Below, in pieces: positions 46,999 through 57,614 of a DNA stretch of 64,000 nucleotides. Numbering within the stretch: the first letter of the stretch is position 1; each line of letters begins with the position of its first letter. The position numbers and the translations under genes were made by a program. Source of the stretch: Mesorhizobium sp. M3A.F.Ca.ET.080.04.2.1 (GTDB taxonomy: Bacteria > Pseudomonadota > Alphaproteobacteria > Rhizobiales > Rhizobiaceae). The notes under the pieces were generated by a model that made no database searches, was not told where the DNA came from, and saw only the letters and a program-made list of their open reading frames with translations. The stretch spans positions 3,100,001-3,164,000 of the forward strand of contig NZ_CP034451.1 in NCBI RefSeq assembly GCF_003952525.1, in the 5' to 3' direction.

Positions 46999-48114
46999 TC
47001 ACCGGAATTGTGCGGGCACGCTCGCCACGCTCTCCCGTTCCACCAAGGGGCATTCCAGCTTGGTGATCGGATAGCGGCCGCGGCCGGGCACCGGCGGGGT
47101 CTCGAGCTGCTCGATCGCCCACTGGCCCATCGCCAGATGCGGCAGGATCGAGGTGGTGAGCGGCGGGAACAGGTGGCGAGCGATCTCCTCGTCGTCATAG
47201 CCGACGACGGAAATGTCCCCAGGGATATGCAGGCCCGCTTCCTTCAGCGCCTCGTAGCAGCCGATCGCGGTGCGGTCGTTTTGGCAGAAGATGGCGGTCG
47301 GGCGGTCCTTCAGCGCCAGCAGCTTCACCGTGGCGGCATAGCCGGCGCTGGCCGACCAGTCACCTTCGACAACCAGCTCGGGATCGAAGGGGATGTCGGC
47401 GGTGGCCAATGCGCGGCGGTAGCCTTTCAACCGATCCTGCGCGGCCTGCATCCACGGCTCGCCGGTGATGGTGGCGATGCGACGGTGGCCATGGCCGATC
47501 AGATGCCTGGTCGCGCTCTGGCCGCCGGCGATCTCGGACGGCACCACGGCCGGAAAGGCATAATCGGCGGTGTAGCAGTTGAGCAGGATCACCGGAATGT
47601 CGAGGCTGTAGAGGAACTCGGGGGCGGTGATCTCGCGGGTGAAAATGGTCATGTAGATCAGCGCCGAGATGCCGCGCTTCGTCAGGGCTGAAATAGCGCG
47701 CAGTTCCATCACGGCGTCGCCCATCGTCTGCGCCACCAGAAGCACGTTGCCGGCATTCCACGAGGCCTGGCGGGCGCCTTCGATGGCGACCACCGCCTCC
47801 GGGCTGGTGGCGAGCTGGTCGACGGCAAAGCCGATGACGCCGTCCAACCCCTCGAAGGGCGTCACCGGCGGGCGCAGAGCGGAAAAGACCGGCGGCGAAT
47901 AACCGAGCGAGCGGGCCGCCTCGATCACCCGGTCGCGCGTCTGCTGCGACAGGCGGATGCCCGGCGAATTGTTGAGCACAAAGGAGACCGTCGCCTGCGA
48001 GCAGCCGGCGGCGCGCGCAATGTCGGTCATGGTGACGCGGCCCTTCGGCCTCGCCGACGGCTTGCGGCGCCGAGAGGCATCCGGAGGGTCGCGCAGTTCC
48101 GTCGGTTCGCTCAT
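46999..48114 (-). CDS. LacI-family transcriptional regulator
   Basis: A 371-residue regulator. The HTH (TMTDIARAAGCSQATVSFVL then NNSPGIRLSQQTRDRVIEAA) lies at about 27-66, followed by a periplasmic-binding-protein-like effector domain with CQNDRTAIGCYEALKEAG and VVGYDDEEIARHLFPPLTT. ATG 48114 (MSEPTELRD) is chosen; the long upstream frame is untranslated leader. Divergent from the sugar transporter at 48715, so the transporter's sugar is its likely effector. Confidence 0.9.
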   Translation of the reverse strand: MSEPTELRDPPDASRRRKPSARPKGRVTMTDIARAAGCSQATVSFVLNNSPGIRLSQQTRDRVIEAARSLGYSPPVFSALRPPVTPFEGLDGVIGFAVDQLATSPEAVVAIEGARQASWNAGNVLLVAQTMGDAVMELRAISALTKRGISALIYMTIFTREITAPEFLYSLDIPVILLNCYTADYAFPAVVPSEIAGGQSATRHLIGHGHRRIATITGEPWMQAAQDRLKGYRRALATADIPFDPELVVEGDWSASAGYAATVKLLALKDRPTAIFCQNDRTAIGCYEALKEAGLHIPGDISVVGYDDEEIARHLFPPLTTSILPHLAMGQWAIEQLETPPVPGRGRYPITKLECPLVERESVASVPAQFR

Positions 48115-48714
48115 GGTCGTTTCCCAAACCCGGCCGGTTGTTAAGCAAGGCCGGCCGCAACGGCAAGAAGGTTTTCGTCCGGCGCGCCGGCTTTGGTTAT
48201 AACTATTATCAGACGCAACTTGTTCCGCGCCAGCCGCATCGCCTACCGACGAAATGGCCGAAGGGTCAGCAAGACTGACGATTCGTGGCGGAATTCCCGC
48301 CAGATGGCGGCTTCTCGACGCCGTCGGTTCTTCTTCCCTGACAGCCTCAGGTCCCGGCATCTCCGCTGCTGGCGCCCGCCCAGCGACTCCATTACTAATA
48401 CTATTTACTAATATCTGTAAGCGTTCTACTGTCAATTCGTCGCGGCCGGCCCAGCTTCGCCGGCCCCGGCAGGTGCGATTGCGGCACGCCACGAGGCCGG
48501 CAGGGATCCGGAACAGGGCAGCCGCACTCTCACGAAAATGTCAGACAAATCGGACTATTTACGAACTGCAAATCAGTGTCTAGTGTTCCGGTCGCGGCTG
48601 GAGGGGCCCTGAACTTTGGTTGCCCGACCCCTTTTGCATACCAGGGCTTGGGAGGAGAGGCGTCGGGGCCGCAGCCGAGATTTCCGCGATCAGTTTTCAA
48701 AAGGGAGGTTGAAC
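48115..48714. promoter_or_regulatory. 600-bp divergent regulatory region, LacI gene/sugar transporter
   Basis: No gene is visible. An AT-rich block at about 48390-48435 is striking in this GC-rich genome and contains two direct copies of TTACTAATA (48392-48400, 48405-48413; 13-bp period). Other symmetric sites are GTCAG-N5-CTGAC near 48266 and GGCGG-AATTC-CCGCC near 48287. Any could be the regulator's operator or a promoter. The leader before the binding-protein gene is long, about 300 bp after the AT block. Confidence 0.45.
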
Positions 48715-49677
48715 ATGAAATCTGTGATCCGTAACGCATCCATCGCCGCGGCGGCGCTGGCGCTCGGCCTGTCGGCGAGCGCGATCGCGCGTGCCGACGA
48801 CAAACCGACGCTGGCCTTCGTCGTCAACGGCGCGTCCGACTTCTGGAAGGCGGCGGAAGCCGGCGTGAAGAAGGCTCAAGGGGAACTGCCCGACTACAAT
48901 CTCGAGCTCAAATATCCCGAGCAGTCCTCGGTCGCCATCCAGCAGCGGCTGATGGACGATCTGGTGACCGCAGGCGTCAAGGGTATCATGGTCTCCGCCG
49001 TCGACCCCAAGACCTCGACCGACGGGCTGAACAAGATCGCCTCCGAGACGGCACTGTTCACCACCGACTCCGATGCGCCGCAGACCAAGCGCGTCGCCTA
49101 TATCGGCTCGTCGAATGTCGACGCCGGCAAGCAGGCGGCCGAGATCGCCAAGAAGGCAATGCCGAACGGCGGCAAGTGCCTGGGCTTCGTCGGCCTGCTC
49201 GGCGCCGACAACGCCAAGGAGCGCATCCAGGGCATGAAGGACGGCCTTGCCGGCAGCAAAATCGAGCTGGTCGACGTGCGCGGCGACGACATCGACCAGG
49301 CGCGGGCCAAGAAGAATGTCGAGGACGCGCTGGTCGCCAGCCCCGACATCACCTGCATGGTCGGCTTCTATTCCTACAACACGCCCCGCATCTATGAAGC
49401 GCTGCGCGACGCCGGAAAGCTCGGCCAGATCACCGTCGTCGGCTTTGACGACGATCCGATCACGCTGGGCGGCGTCAAGGAAGGCACGGTGGCCGCGACC
49501 GTTGTGCAGCAGCCGTTCGAATGGGCCTATCAGGGCATGAAGCTGATGGCTTCCTACCTCAAGGGCGACAAGTCGGGCATCCCGGCCAACGGCCTGATCA
49601 TCGTGCCGACCAAGATCATCGGCAAGGACGACGTCGACGCCTATGCCGCCAACCTCAAGGCGATGGCGGGCAAATAA
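48715..49677 (+). CDS. sugar ABC transporter, periplasmic binding protein (ribose type)
   Basis: A 320-residue Peripla_BP_4 protein. Signal peptide 1-27 (SIAAAALALGLSASAIARA), then KPTLAFVVNGASDFWKAAEA and the repeated Rossmann-like lobes of RbsB-type proteins, with GVKGIMVSAVDPKTSTDGLN and VVGFDDDPITLGGVKEG. ATG 48715 follows GGGAGG. It heads a three-gene transporter; the sugar is not identifiable. Confidence 0.92.
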   Translation: MKSVIRNASIAAAALALGLSASAIARADDKPTLAFVVNGASDFWKAAEAGVKKAQGELPDYNLELKYPEQSSVAIQQRLMDDLVTAGVKGIMVSAVDPKTSTDGLNKIASETALFTTDSDAPQTKRVAYIGSSNVDAGKQAAEIAKKAMPNGGKCLGFVGLLGADNAKERIQGMKDGLAGSKIELVDVRGDDIDQARAKKNVEDALVASPDITCMVGFYSYNTPRIYEALRDAGKLGQITVVGFDDDPITLGGVKEGTVAATVVQQPFEWAYQGMKLMASYLKGDKSGIPANGLIIVPTKIIGKDDVDAYAANLKAMAGK

Positions 49678-49691
49678 GCCCAATGGGCTTG

Positions 49692-49721
49692 CGCCGGCTC
49701 GAGCTCGACCTCGAGCCGGCG
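49692..49721 (+). promoter_or_regulatory. intra-operon stem-loop after the binding-protein gene
   Basis: CGCCGGCTCGAG-CTCGAC-CTCGAGCCGGCG is a perfect 12-bp stem 14 bp after the stop. A weaker GACGGG/CCCGTC hairpin follows at about 49730-49756. No T-run. It probably stabilises the binding-protein mRNA. Confidence 0.65.
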
Positions 49722-49798
49722 TCCGTATTGACGGGTCTGCCAAGGCCCGTCAGTCTGTTGCCGCAGGCTGCCGACAAGCGCCGTCAGTGTGGCGCGCG

Positions 49799-51375
<1,577 letters not shown>

Positions 51376-51379
<4 letters not shown>

Positions 51380-52371
51380 GCAAGAAAGATCTCGGCCTGC
51401 TGGTCCTGATCCTGGTGGTCGGGGCGGTGGTGACGGCCATCAACCCGCGCTTCCTGTTGCCGATCAACCTCGCCAACACATCCAACCTGATCGGCCTGTT
51501 CGGCATCCTGTCCATCGGCCAGGCCTTCGTCATCATCACCGGCGGCATCGAGCTCTCGGTGGGCTCGCTGGTGGCGCTGCTCGGCACGCTGTTCATCGAC
51601 TTCATCGCCGTGCGCGAGATGGACTGGCCGCTGGCCTTCGTGCTGATCATCGTGCTCGGCGCCGTCATCGGTTTCGTGCATGGCTGGCTGATCACGCGGC
51701 TCAAGATGCAGCCCTTCGTGGTGACGCTCTGCGGCCTCCTGATCTACCGCGGCGTGGCGCGCTTCTACACCGCCGACGGCACGGCGGGCTTCGCCTTCGG
51801 GCAGAATTTCCCGGACCTCGAATTCCTGACCGCGGGCCGTTCCTATGGCGTGCCGAACAGCTTCATCGCGCTCATCGTCATCGCCATGGTGATGTGGGTG
51901 GTGCTGCACCGCTCGGTGTTCGGGCGCTATCTCTACGCCATCGGCAAGAACGAGGAAGCGGCGAAGTATTCCGGCATCCGCACCGGACGGGTCGTGATCG
52001 CCGCCTATGTCATCTGCGGCGTGCTGACGGCACTGTCGGCGATCTACTTCGCCATGTACACCCGCTCGATCTCGCCGGCCAGCCACGGCCAGTTCTACGA
52101 ACTCTACGCCATCGCCGCGGCAGTGCTCGGCGGCTTCTCGCTGCGCGGCGGCGAGGGCTCGCTGATCGGCGTCCTGCTCGGCACGGTGCTGCTGCAGGAA
52201 CTGCAGAACCTGGTCAACCTGCTCGGCATCCCCTCCTCGCTGAACTTCGCGGTGATGGGCGGGGTGATCCTGATCGGCGTGCTGGTCGACCAGCAATGGG
52301 GCGTGTTCCGCGCCCGGCGCCGGATGATGGAAGCGACGCGCAGGAACGTCGCCGGCGCGCCTGCGGAGTAG
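51376..52371 (+). CDS. sugar ABC transporter permease (RbsC type)
   Basis: A 331-residue permease with 8-10 membrane spans. It carries the family pattern GIEISVGS-like GGIELSVGSLVALLGTLFID, FVVTLCGLLIYRGVARFYT and the cytoplasmic YAIGKNEEAAKYSGIRTGRV. It is coupled to the ATPase gene. The 45 bp after its stop separate it from the convergent phnN gene with no clear hairpin. Confidence 0.93.
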
Positions 52372-52416
52372 CTCTGCCTCGTCCTTCTCTCCTTGCGGCA
52401 AAAGGGAAAGGCTGCC

Positions 52417-53043
52417 TCAGATCATCCCGGACAGGTCGGAGAACGCCATTGCCTTGCGCAGCACCTCGGCGAAGCGCTCGCCGGCGATCTCCATGGCGCC
52501 GCTGTTGTCGATCGAGGTGACGTCCGGCCCGGCGAGCGCAACGCTGGTGCTGCGGGCCAGACGAGCCAGCACCTCGCCGCGCGATTCACGGCCGCGCGCC
52601 GCCAGGCGCTGTGCGAGGATCTCGGGCGCGGCGGTGATCTCGACCACGGCAAGGTTGCAATAGCGCGCGCGCAGCGCCGTGATGGCGGCGCGGGAGACAT
52701 TGGCTACCGCGACATGACCGCGGGCAATCGCTCCATCGACATCGGCCGGCAGACCATAGCGCAGGCCGTGCGCGTCCCAGCAGATGGCAAAGGCGCCGTC
52801 GGCTTCGGCCTCGGCGAAGGCAGCATCGGCCAGCGTGTCATGATCCTCGCTTGCCGCGTCGCTCGGCCTGGTGATCACCCGGCGCACGAAATGCAGCCGA
52901 GGCTCGCCGGCAAAACGGCTTTTTGCATAGCCGATCACCGTGTCCTTGCCGGCGCCGCTCGGGCCGACCACCGCGACGAAGACGCCGGTGCGGATAGGAT
53001 GCGCTTCGGTGAGCTCGCGCTCGATCAGTGCCGAAACCATCAT
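52417..53043 (-). CDS. phnN: ribose 1,5-bisphosphate phosphokinase
   Basis: A 208-residue kinase that makes PRPP from ribose 1,5-bisphosphate, the last step of the C-P lyase route. It has Walker A VAVVGPSGAGKDTVIGYAKS (about 18-37) and the guanylate-kinase-like block RLHFVRRVITRPSD. It is coupled to phnM: its ATG 53043 overlaps the phnM stop. A second ATG follows immediately (53040). Confidence 0.92.
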   Translation of the reverse strand: MMVSALIERELTEAHPIRTGVFVAVVGPSGAGKDTVIGYAKSRFAGEPRLHFVRRVITRPSDAASEDHDTLADAAFAEAEADGAFAICWDAHGLRYGLPADVDGAIARGHVAVANVSRAAITALRARYCNLAVVEITAAPEILAQRLAARGRESRGEVLARLARSTSVALAGPDVTSIDNSGAMEIAGERFAEVLRKAMAFSDLSGMI

Positions 53044-54179
53044 GCCACCCGGCGCCCTTCGCGCCAGACGGTTCGCACGACCGGGACGTGGTCGTCGACG
53101 CGCACGCGCACCAGGTCGGCGCGGCGGCCCGACCCGATGACGCCTCGATCAGTCAAGCCGACAGCCTCGGCCGGGTTCTTGGAGACCATGGCGACAGCCT
53201 GCGGCAGAGAGATGCCTTCCACGACATTGCCGAGGAAGAAGGCCGACTGGATCAGGCTGAAGGGAATGTAGTCGGATGACAATATGTCGAGCAGGCCGTC
53301 GCCGGCGAGCGACCTCGCCGAGACGTTGCCCGAATGCGAGGCGCCGCGCATGACGTTGGGCGCCCCCATCAGCACGCCGAGGCCCGCCGCCTTGGAAGCC
53401 CTTGCCGCCTCCTCGGTGGTCGGGAACTCGGCAACCTGCACGCCCTGCTCCACCGCTTCCTCGACATGGCCGGCGGTAGCGTCGTCATGGCTGGCGAGCA
53501 CGATGCCGCGCTCGCGGCAGGCGGCGGAAATGAAGGCGCGGTTCGGGCCAGAGTTAATCGCCGATTCCGCCATGCGCTTGTCACAGAATTCCTGGAAATC
53601 GCGGCCCGTCAGCTTCAGCTTGCGCTGGTAATACGAGGCATAGGTCTCGATGTCGACGAACTGGCGCTGGCCCGGCGCATGGTCCATCAGCGAAGCGAGC
53701 CTCACCCGGTCGTCGGCCTCGAAATTGACGAAGGCTTTCAGGCAGTCCGGCGCCGAGACCTCGCAGCGCAGATGGATGAAGTGCTCTGCCCGCAACCGAT
53801 CCTGCTTGACGCTGTCGGCGATCGCGTCGGCGAGCTTGCGGATGTCGTCGGACTTCAGGTCGGCATCCTCGTCCATGCCGACGCGCAGGGCGTCGAGCAC
53901 GGTGGTGATGCCGGCGGTCGCCACCTGCGCGTCATGGGCAAGCACGGCGGCGATCGGGTTCCAGCGCACCTTGGGACGCGGCGCGTAATGGCCTTCGAGA
54001 TGGTCGGTGTGCAGCTCGACCAGACCCGGGAGGATATAGTCGCCGCCCATGTCCTCGCCGGCGCGGGTAGCGCCCGGCTCGATCGCTGCGATCAGGCCTT
54101 CGCGCAGCAGCAGAGAGCCCTCGACGATCTCGTCGGCAAGCACGATGCGGGCATTGGCGAGCACGGTTTCGGCGGTCAT
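53040..54179 (-). CDS. phnM: alpha-D-ribose 1-methylphosphonate 5-triphosphate diphosphatase
   Basis: A 379-residue amidohydrolase-fold enzyme acting after C-P lyase priming. The metal-binding pattern is YILPGLVELHTDHLEGHYAPRP in two parts; later LASHDDATAGHVEEAVEQG supplies further His/Asp ligands, and VSKNPAEAVGLTDRGVIGSG matches the C-terminal amidohydrolase end. The C-P lyase core genes phnGHIJKL are not in the window, so they must lie elsewhere or be missing. Confidence 0.92.
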   Translation of the reverse strand: MTAETVLANARIVLADEIVEGSLLLREGLIAAIEPGATRAGEDMGGDYILPGLVELHTDHLEGHYAPRPKVRWNPIAAVLAHDAQVATAGITTVLDALRVGMDEDADLKSDDIRKLADAIADSVKQDRLRAEHFIHLRCEVSAPDCLKAFVNFEADDRVRLASLMDHAPGQRQFVDIETYASYYQRKLKLTGRDFQEFCDKRMAESAINSGPNRAFISAACRERGIVLASHDDATAGHVEEAVEQGVQVAEFPTTEEAARASKAAGLGVLMGAPNVMRGASHSGNVSARSLAGDGLLDILSSDYIPFSLIQSAFFLGNVVEGISLPQAVAMVSKNPAEAVGLTDRGVIGSGRRADLVRVRVDDHVPVVRTVWREGRRVA

Positions 54180-54210
54180 TTCAGGCGGTCCATGGTCTCA
54201 GGCACTGGCA

Positions 54211-54918
54211 TCAGGCGGTTTTTCTGGCGGGGCGGCGGCTGAGCGCATGGTGGGAGAGCACCATGAACGGCGCGCCCGGTTCCGGCTCGACAAACAGCGT
54301 CAGCGCATCCACCGGCACCGGATGCAGCAGCACGTCCGCGAACAGGCTGTCGATTGCTGCACGAAGACGGCGGCTTTCCTGTGGCCCAACGCGGCCGGAC
54401 ACCGTCATGTGGAACCGGAAAGTCTCGAAAACGTAGGGATAGCCCCATTGGCAAAGATTGCGGAACTCCTCCGGCTTCAGCGAGTCGGGACTGCGCCGTT
54501 CGATCTCGGCTTCCGTCAGCGGCGCGCGAAACCGGTCGAAGCCGCGCACGACCTCGCCGGCGAAACTGTTGAGGGCGGCAAACGGGGCTTCCGGCACCAG
54601 CGCGAAAAAACCGTCGATCTGGCCGACGACAAGCCGCGGAATGACGACTGGTGGCGCCGCTTCGGCGAAACTGTCGAGGGCGACGCGAAGCGAGGCTTCC
54701 GTCTCGTTCGGCGCCAGCCGGAACGGCGCCTTCAGCGTTGCGTGGAATCCATAGCGCCTGGCAGAAGCGGTGTGAAAGGCCACTTCGGCCGCCGACAGAT
54801 CACCCACGGCCTCGACTGGGCGCGTCGCCGCGCCGAAAGGGTCGCGTCCCAGCCAGTTGGCGGCGACGCGCGCCAGGCGCTCGTCCTGCCGTGGCGTGTA
54901 ATAGATGGCGTAACGCAT
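54211..54918 (-). CDS. DUF1045 phosphonate-metabolism-associated protein
   Basis: A 235-residue protein of the family found in phosphonate operons (DUF1045), related to 2H phosphoesterases. Conserved features: MRYAIYYTPRQDERLARVAANWLG, ARRYGFHATLKAPF with an HxT motif, and RFHMTVSGRVGP with the second HxT. The paired HxT motifs suggest cyclic phosphodiesterase activity. It lies 31 bp upstream of phnM on the same strand and is likely the first gene of a DUF1045-phnM-phnN unit. Confidence 0.9.
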   Translation of the reverse strand: MRYAIYYTPRQDERLARVAANWLGRDPFGAATRPVEAVGDLSAAEVAFHTASARRYGFHATLKAPFRLAPNETEASLRVALDSFAEAAPPVVIPRLVVGQIDGFFALVPEAPFAALNSFAGEVVRGFDRFRAPLTEAEIERRSPDSLKPEEFRNLCQWGYPYVFETFRFHMTVSGRVGPQESRRLRAAIDSLFADVLLHPVPVDALTLFVEPEPGAPFMVLSHHALSRRPARKTA

Positions 54919-55062
54919 GAAAGATCCTCGTCAGCCCGCCATAGGTGATTTCCATGACGGATTGACGAAGCTTTCGTGGGTTTTCGAAGGCAAATAAACC
55001 CTGGCGGTGCTTAGCCGGCGACTTTTTTAGCGCTGGACCAACAGTTCGGGCGGCGTCGGACC

Positions 55063-55875
55063 TCAAGCCTTCATCAGCCACTCATGTTCGGTCGCGTTAT
55101 GGAACTTCCAGGTCCGCTTCGGACCGGCCATGACGTTGAGATAATAGAGATCGTAGCCGTGGCAGGCCGCGCAGGGATGGTACCCCTTCGGGACCAGCAC
55201 GACGTCGCCGTCCTCGATCGCCATTGCTTCGTCCAGATCGCGCTCGCCGTTGTCGTTGGCATCCGTGTAGACGCGCTGGAAGGCAAAGCCTTGCGGCGGG
55301 TTGAGCCGATGATAGTAGGTCTCCTCGAGATAGGACTCGGCCGGCAGATTGTCCTGGTCGTGCTTGTGCGGTGGATAACTGGAAGTGTGGCCGCCGGGGG
55401 TGATGACTTCGACCACCAGCAGCGAGTCGGCGGGTTTGCCCTCGGGCAGGATGTTGGTGACGTAGCGCGTGTTGGTGCCTTTGCCGCGCACTTCCTGGCC
55501 GAGATCCTCGGGTCCGATGACGCGTGCTGGAAGCCCACCGCCGAGGCCCGGCGCCGAGCAGACCGCGAGCTCGAGCTCGGTATCGGCGGTCACCGACCAG
55601 TCGGAGCCCTGCGGCACATAGACCGACCAGGGCTTGCCCTCGAAGGGCGACATGCGCTCGCCGAGCAGGCCGAGACCCTTGCCGCCGACCGATGCGCTAC
55701 CCTTGCCGGTGACGAAGACCAGGCAGACCTCGCGGTTGCCCGTCTCGCCGGATGCCGTCTCGCCGGGCTTCAGGCGATGGAGGTCGAAGCCGACGTAAGT
55801 CCAGCCGGCGCTTTGCGGCGTGACGTGAGCGACGCGGCCGTGCCCCTTGTCGGCCTTGACGAGCAGTTTCGACAT
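55063..55875 (-). CDS. iolB: 5-deoxy-glucuronate isomerase
   Basis: A 270-residue cupin enzyme converting 5-deoxy-glucuronate to 2-deoxy-5-keto-gluconate in inositol catabolism. Two cupin halves are visible; the metal site is TSSYPPHKHDQDN and EETYYHRLNPPQGFAFQRVYT then YHPCAACHGYDLYYLNVMAG. ATG 55875 (MSKLLVKADKG) has AAGGAG just upstream; the longer frame to 55995 is not supported. It is the last iol gene here and is separated from the rest by a repeat and a small membrane protein. Confidence 0.94.
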   Translation of the reverse strand: MSKLLVKADKGHGRVAHVTPQSAGWTYVGFDLHRLKPGETASGETGNREVCLVFVTGKGSASVGGKGLGLLGERMSPFEGKPWSVYVPQGSDWSVTADTELELAVCSAPGLGGGLPARVIGPEDLGQEVRGKGTNTRYVTNILPEGKPADSLLVVEVITPGGHTSSYPPHKHDQDNLPAESYLEETYYHRLNPPQGFAFQRVYTDANDNGERDLDEAMAIEDGDVVLVPKGYHPCAACHGYDLYYLNVMAGPKRTWKFHNATEHEWLMKA

Positions 55876-56251
55876 TTTTTGTCTCCTTAGTTCCGGGACA
55901 TTCCGATTTTTCAGTCTGTTTGCAGCCGAGATCGCATCGTTCGATGGACTATTTACAAAGCTTGGAGATTGGCCGGTCCCTCTCAATGTCGTCATCCTAG
56001 GGCGCAGCAGGAGCGAAGCTCCGTCGCGGAGACCCTAGGATCCATGCCGTAACCTCGGTCGAAAGGCGCAGCGGAGCAGAATTCTGTACCGCGGCGGCTG
56101 TGTTGACGTCACGGCATGGATCCTCTGGTCTGCGCCGCGTCGCTTCGCCCGTGGATGACGGAGCGAGAGGCGTTTCGGCCAACCGCCAACGTATGCGATC
56201 CCTCAGACACGCAGGATCCAATCCACAAAAGCTTCTGCGCCATGGTTCCGA
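55876..56251. other. 376-bp intergenic stretch with a family C repeat
   Basis: No gene is visible. The family C element (55989-56160) takes up nearly half. The 113 bp before it, directly upstream of iolB, are AT-richer and could hold an iolB promoter, but I see no convincing hexamers. Confidence 0.55.
55989..56160 (-). repeat. long palindromic repeat, family C, copy 2
   Basis: It opens TCGTCATCCTAGGGCGCAGC and closes CGCCCGTGGATGACG. Inner arms are ACCCTAGGATCCATGCCG and CACGGCATGGATCC, around CAGAATTCTG. Its reverse complement aligns with the copy at 37476, so the two are inverted relative to each other. Confidence 0.85.
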
Positions 56252-56461
56252 TCATTCTTTCGGCTCAACAGGCGGCTTCTCCTCGGCCGGCTTGTATAGG
56301 TAGAAGAACTGCCACACCGCATAGCCGGCGAAGCCGAGCGCGATGACGCCCCAGAAAGGTGTGCCGGAGGCGAACTCGATCACCGACCAGACCAGGCAGA
56401 CGGCGACGACGGCGATGCGTCGCCACAGCGGCCGGAAGAAGGGGTGCTCATAATCTTTCAT
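56252..56461 (-). CDS. small membrane protein in the iol cluster (DUF3329-like)
   Basis: A 69-residue protein. MKDYEHPFFRPLWRRIAVVA begins the frame, followed by two transmembrane helices (IAVVAVCLVWSVIEFASG and WGVIALGFAGYAVWQFFYLY) and a charged C-terminus (KPAEEKPPVEPKE). The HPFFRPLWRR motif fits DUF3329 as I recall it. The start is ATG 56461. It lies 63 bp downstream of iolE on the same strand. Function unknown. Confidence 0.75.
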   Translation of the reverse strand: MKDYEHPFFRPLWRRIAVVAVCLVWSVIEFASGTPFWGVIALGFAGYAVWQFFYLYKPAEEKPPVEPKE

Positions 56462-56524
56462 CGCGCCAATCCAGGTTTTTTCCAAGCGCCTCAGATAGAG
56501 CGAGCGCCCCGGCAAATCCACCAG

Positions 56525-57442
56525 TCAGGCATTCGGGAAGCCTTGCGTCTCCACCGTATAGCCGGCGGCCGTCATCACCCGCATCAGCTCTCTGTGGCCG
56601 ACCTCAGCCATCTTCAGCGGCGGGTTCTTCTTCGGATCCTGTTCGGCCTCGACGACGAACCAACCCTCATAACCGTGATCTGCGAAGCGTTGCACGATGG
56701 CGCCGAAATCGAGCGAGCCGTCGCCCGGCACGGTGAAGGCGCCGAGCGCGACTGCATCGAGGAACGACTGCTTCGTGCGATCAAGGGCGTCGATGACGCC
56801 CATGCGCACGTCCTTCACATGGACGTGGTTGATGCGCTTGTGATGGTTGTCGATGGCGCGCAGCACATCGCCGCCGGCAAAGGCGAGGTGGCCGGCATCG
56901 AGCAGCAGCGGAATGCCTTCGCCGGAGTGGCGCATGAAGGCGTCGAGCTCCGGCTCGGTCTCGACGACCGCCGCCATGTGATGATGATAAGAGAGCGGCA
57001 TGCCCTGCTCGGCGCACCATTCACCGAACTCGGTGAGACGCCTGCCGTACGCCTTCATCTCGTCGCCCGTGAGCTTCGGCTTGGTGGCCAAAGGCTTCGA
57101 ACGGTCGCCCTGGATCGAGCGGCCGACCTCGCCATAGACAATGCAGGGCGCGTTGACGGCCTTGAACAGGTCGATCATCGGCTCGATGCGGTCCTTGTTC
57201 CTGGACATGTCCTCGTTGACCAGCGTGCCGGAAAACCAGCCGCCGCAGAGCGTGACGTCGGCCTCCTTCAGGATCGGCAGCATCACCTTCGGGTCGTTGG
57301 GGAAGCGGCGGCCCATCTCCATGCCGGTGAAGCCGGCCGAACGCGACTGCCGCAGACATTCCTCCAGCGACACGTCGTCGCTCAATTCCACGAGATCGTC
57401 GTTCCACCACGCGATGGGGGACATGCCCAGTTTGGCTTTCAA
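56525..57442 (-). CDS. iolE: myo-inosose-2 dehydratase
   Basis: A 305-residue TIM-barrel enzyme that dehydrates 2-keto-myo-inositol to 3D-trihydroxy-cyclohexane-1,2-dione. It opens MKAKLGMSPIAWWNDDLVEL and contains GFTGMEMGRRFPNDPKVM, PLSYHHHMAAVVETEPELD and GWFVVEAEQDPKKNPP with metal-binding His, Glu and Asp residues. The start is a TTG (57442) with GGAG 7 nt upstream; ATG 57424 would lose six conserved residues. Confidence 0.95.
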   Translation of the reverse strand: MKAKLGMSPIAWWNDDLVELSDDVSLEECLRQSRSAGFTGMEMGRRFPNDPKVMLPILKEADVTLCGGWFSGTLVNEDMSRNKDRIEPMIDLFKAVNAPCIVYGEVGRSIQGDRSKPLATKPKLTGDEMKAYGRRLTEFGEWCAEQGMPLSYHHHMAAVVETEPELDAFMRHSGEGIPLLLDAGHLAFAGGDVLRAIDNHHKRINHVHVKDVRMGVIDALDRTKQSFLDAVALGAFTVPGDGSLDFGAIVQRFADHGYEGWFVVEAEQDPKKNPPLKMAEVGHRELMRVMTAAGYTVETQGFPNA

Positions 57443-57487
57443 GTCGTCACTCCAGATTCGGATTATCCAATTTTCGTTGGTCGACGC

Positions 57488-57606
57488 TGCCCCTCATCCG
57501 CCTGCCGGCACCTTCTCCCCGTATAGTGACGGGGAGAAGGACTAGCTCCAGCGCTGACGCCCCCTCTCCCCGTTCTTCACGGGGAGAGGGTATGGGTGAG
57601 GGGCCG
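57488..57606. repeat. paired hairpin repeats, family D, between iolE and iolD
   Basis: First unit CCCCTCATCCGCCTGCCGGCACC then CTTCTCCCCGT-ATAGTG-ACGGGGAGAAG (57488-57543), close to the copy at 24547. A second unit, GCCCCCTCTCCCCG-TTCTT-CACGGGGAGAGGG then GGTGAGGGGC (57559-57606), follows at once. Both can form stable hairpins inside the iol operon. Confidence 0.8.
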
Positions 57607-57614
57607 CGCCGGCT

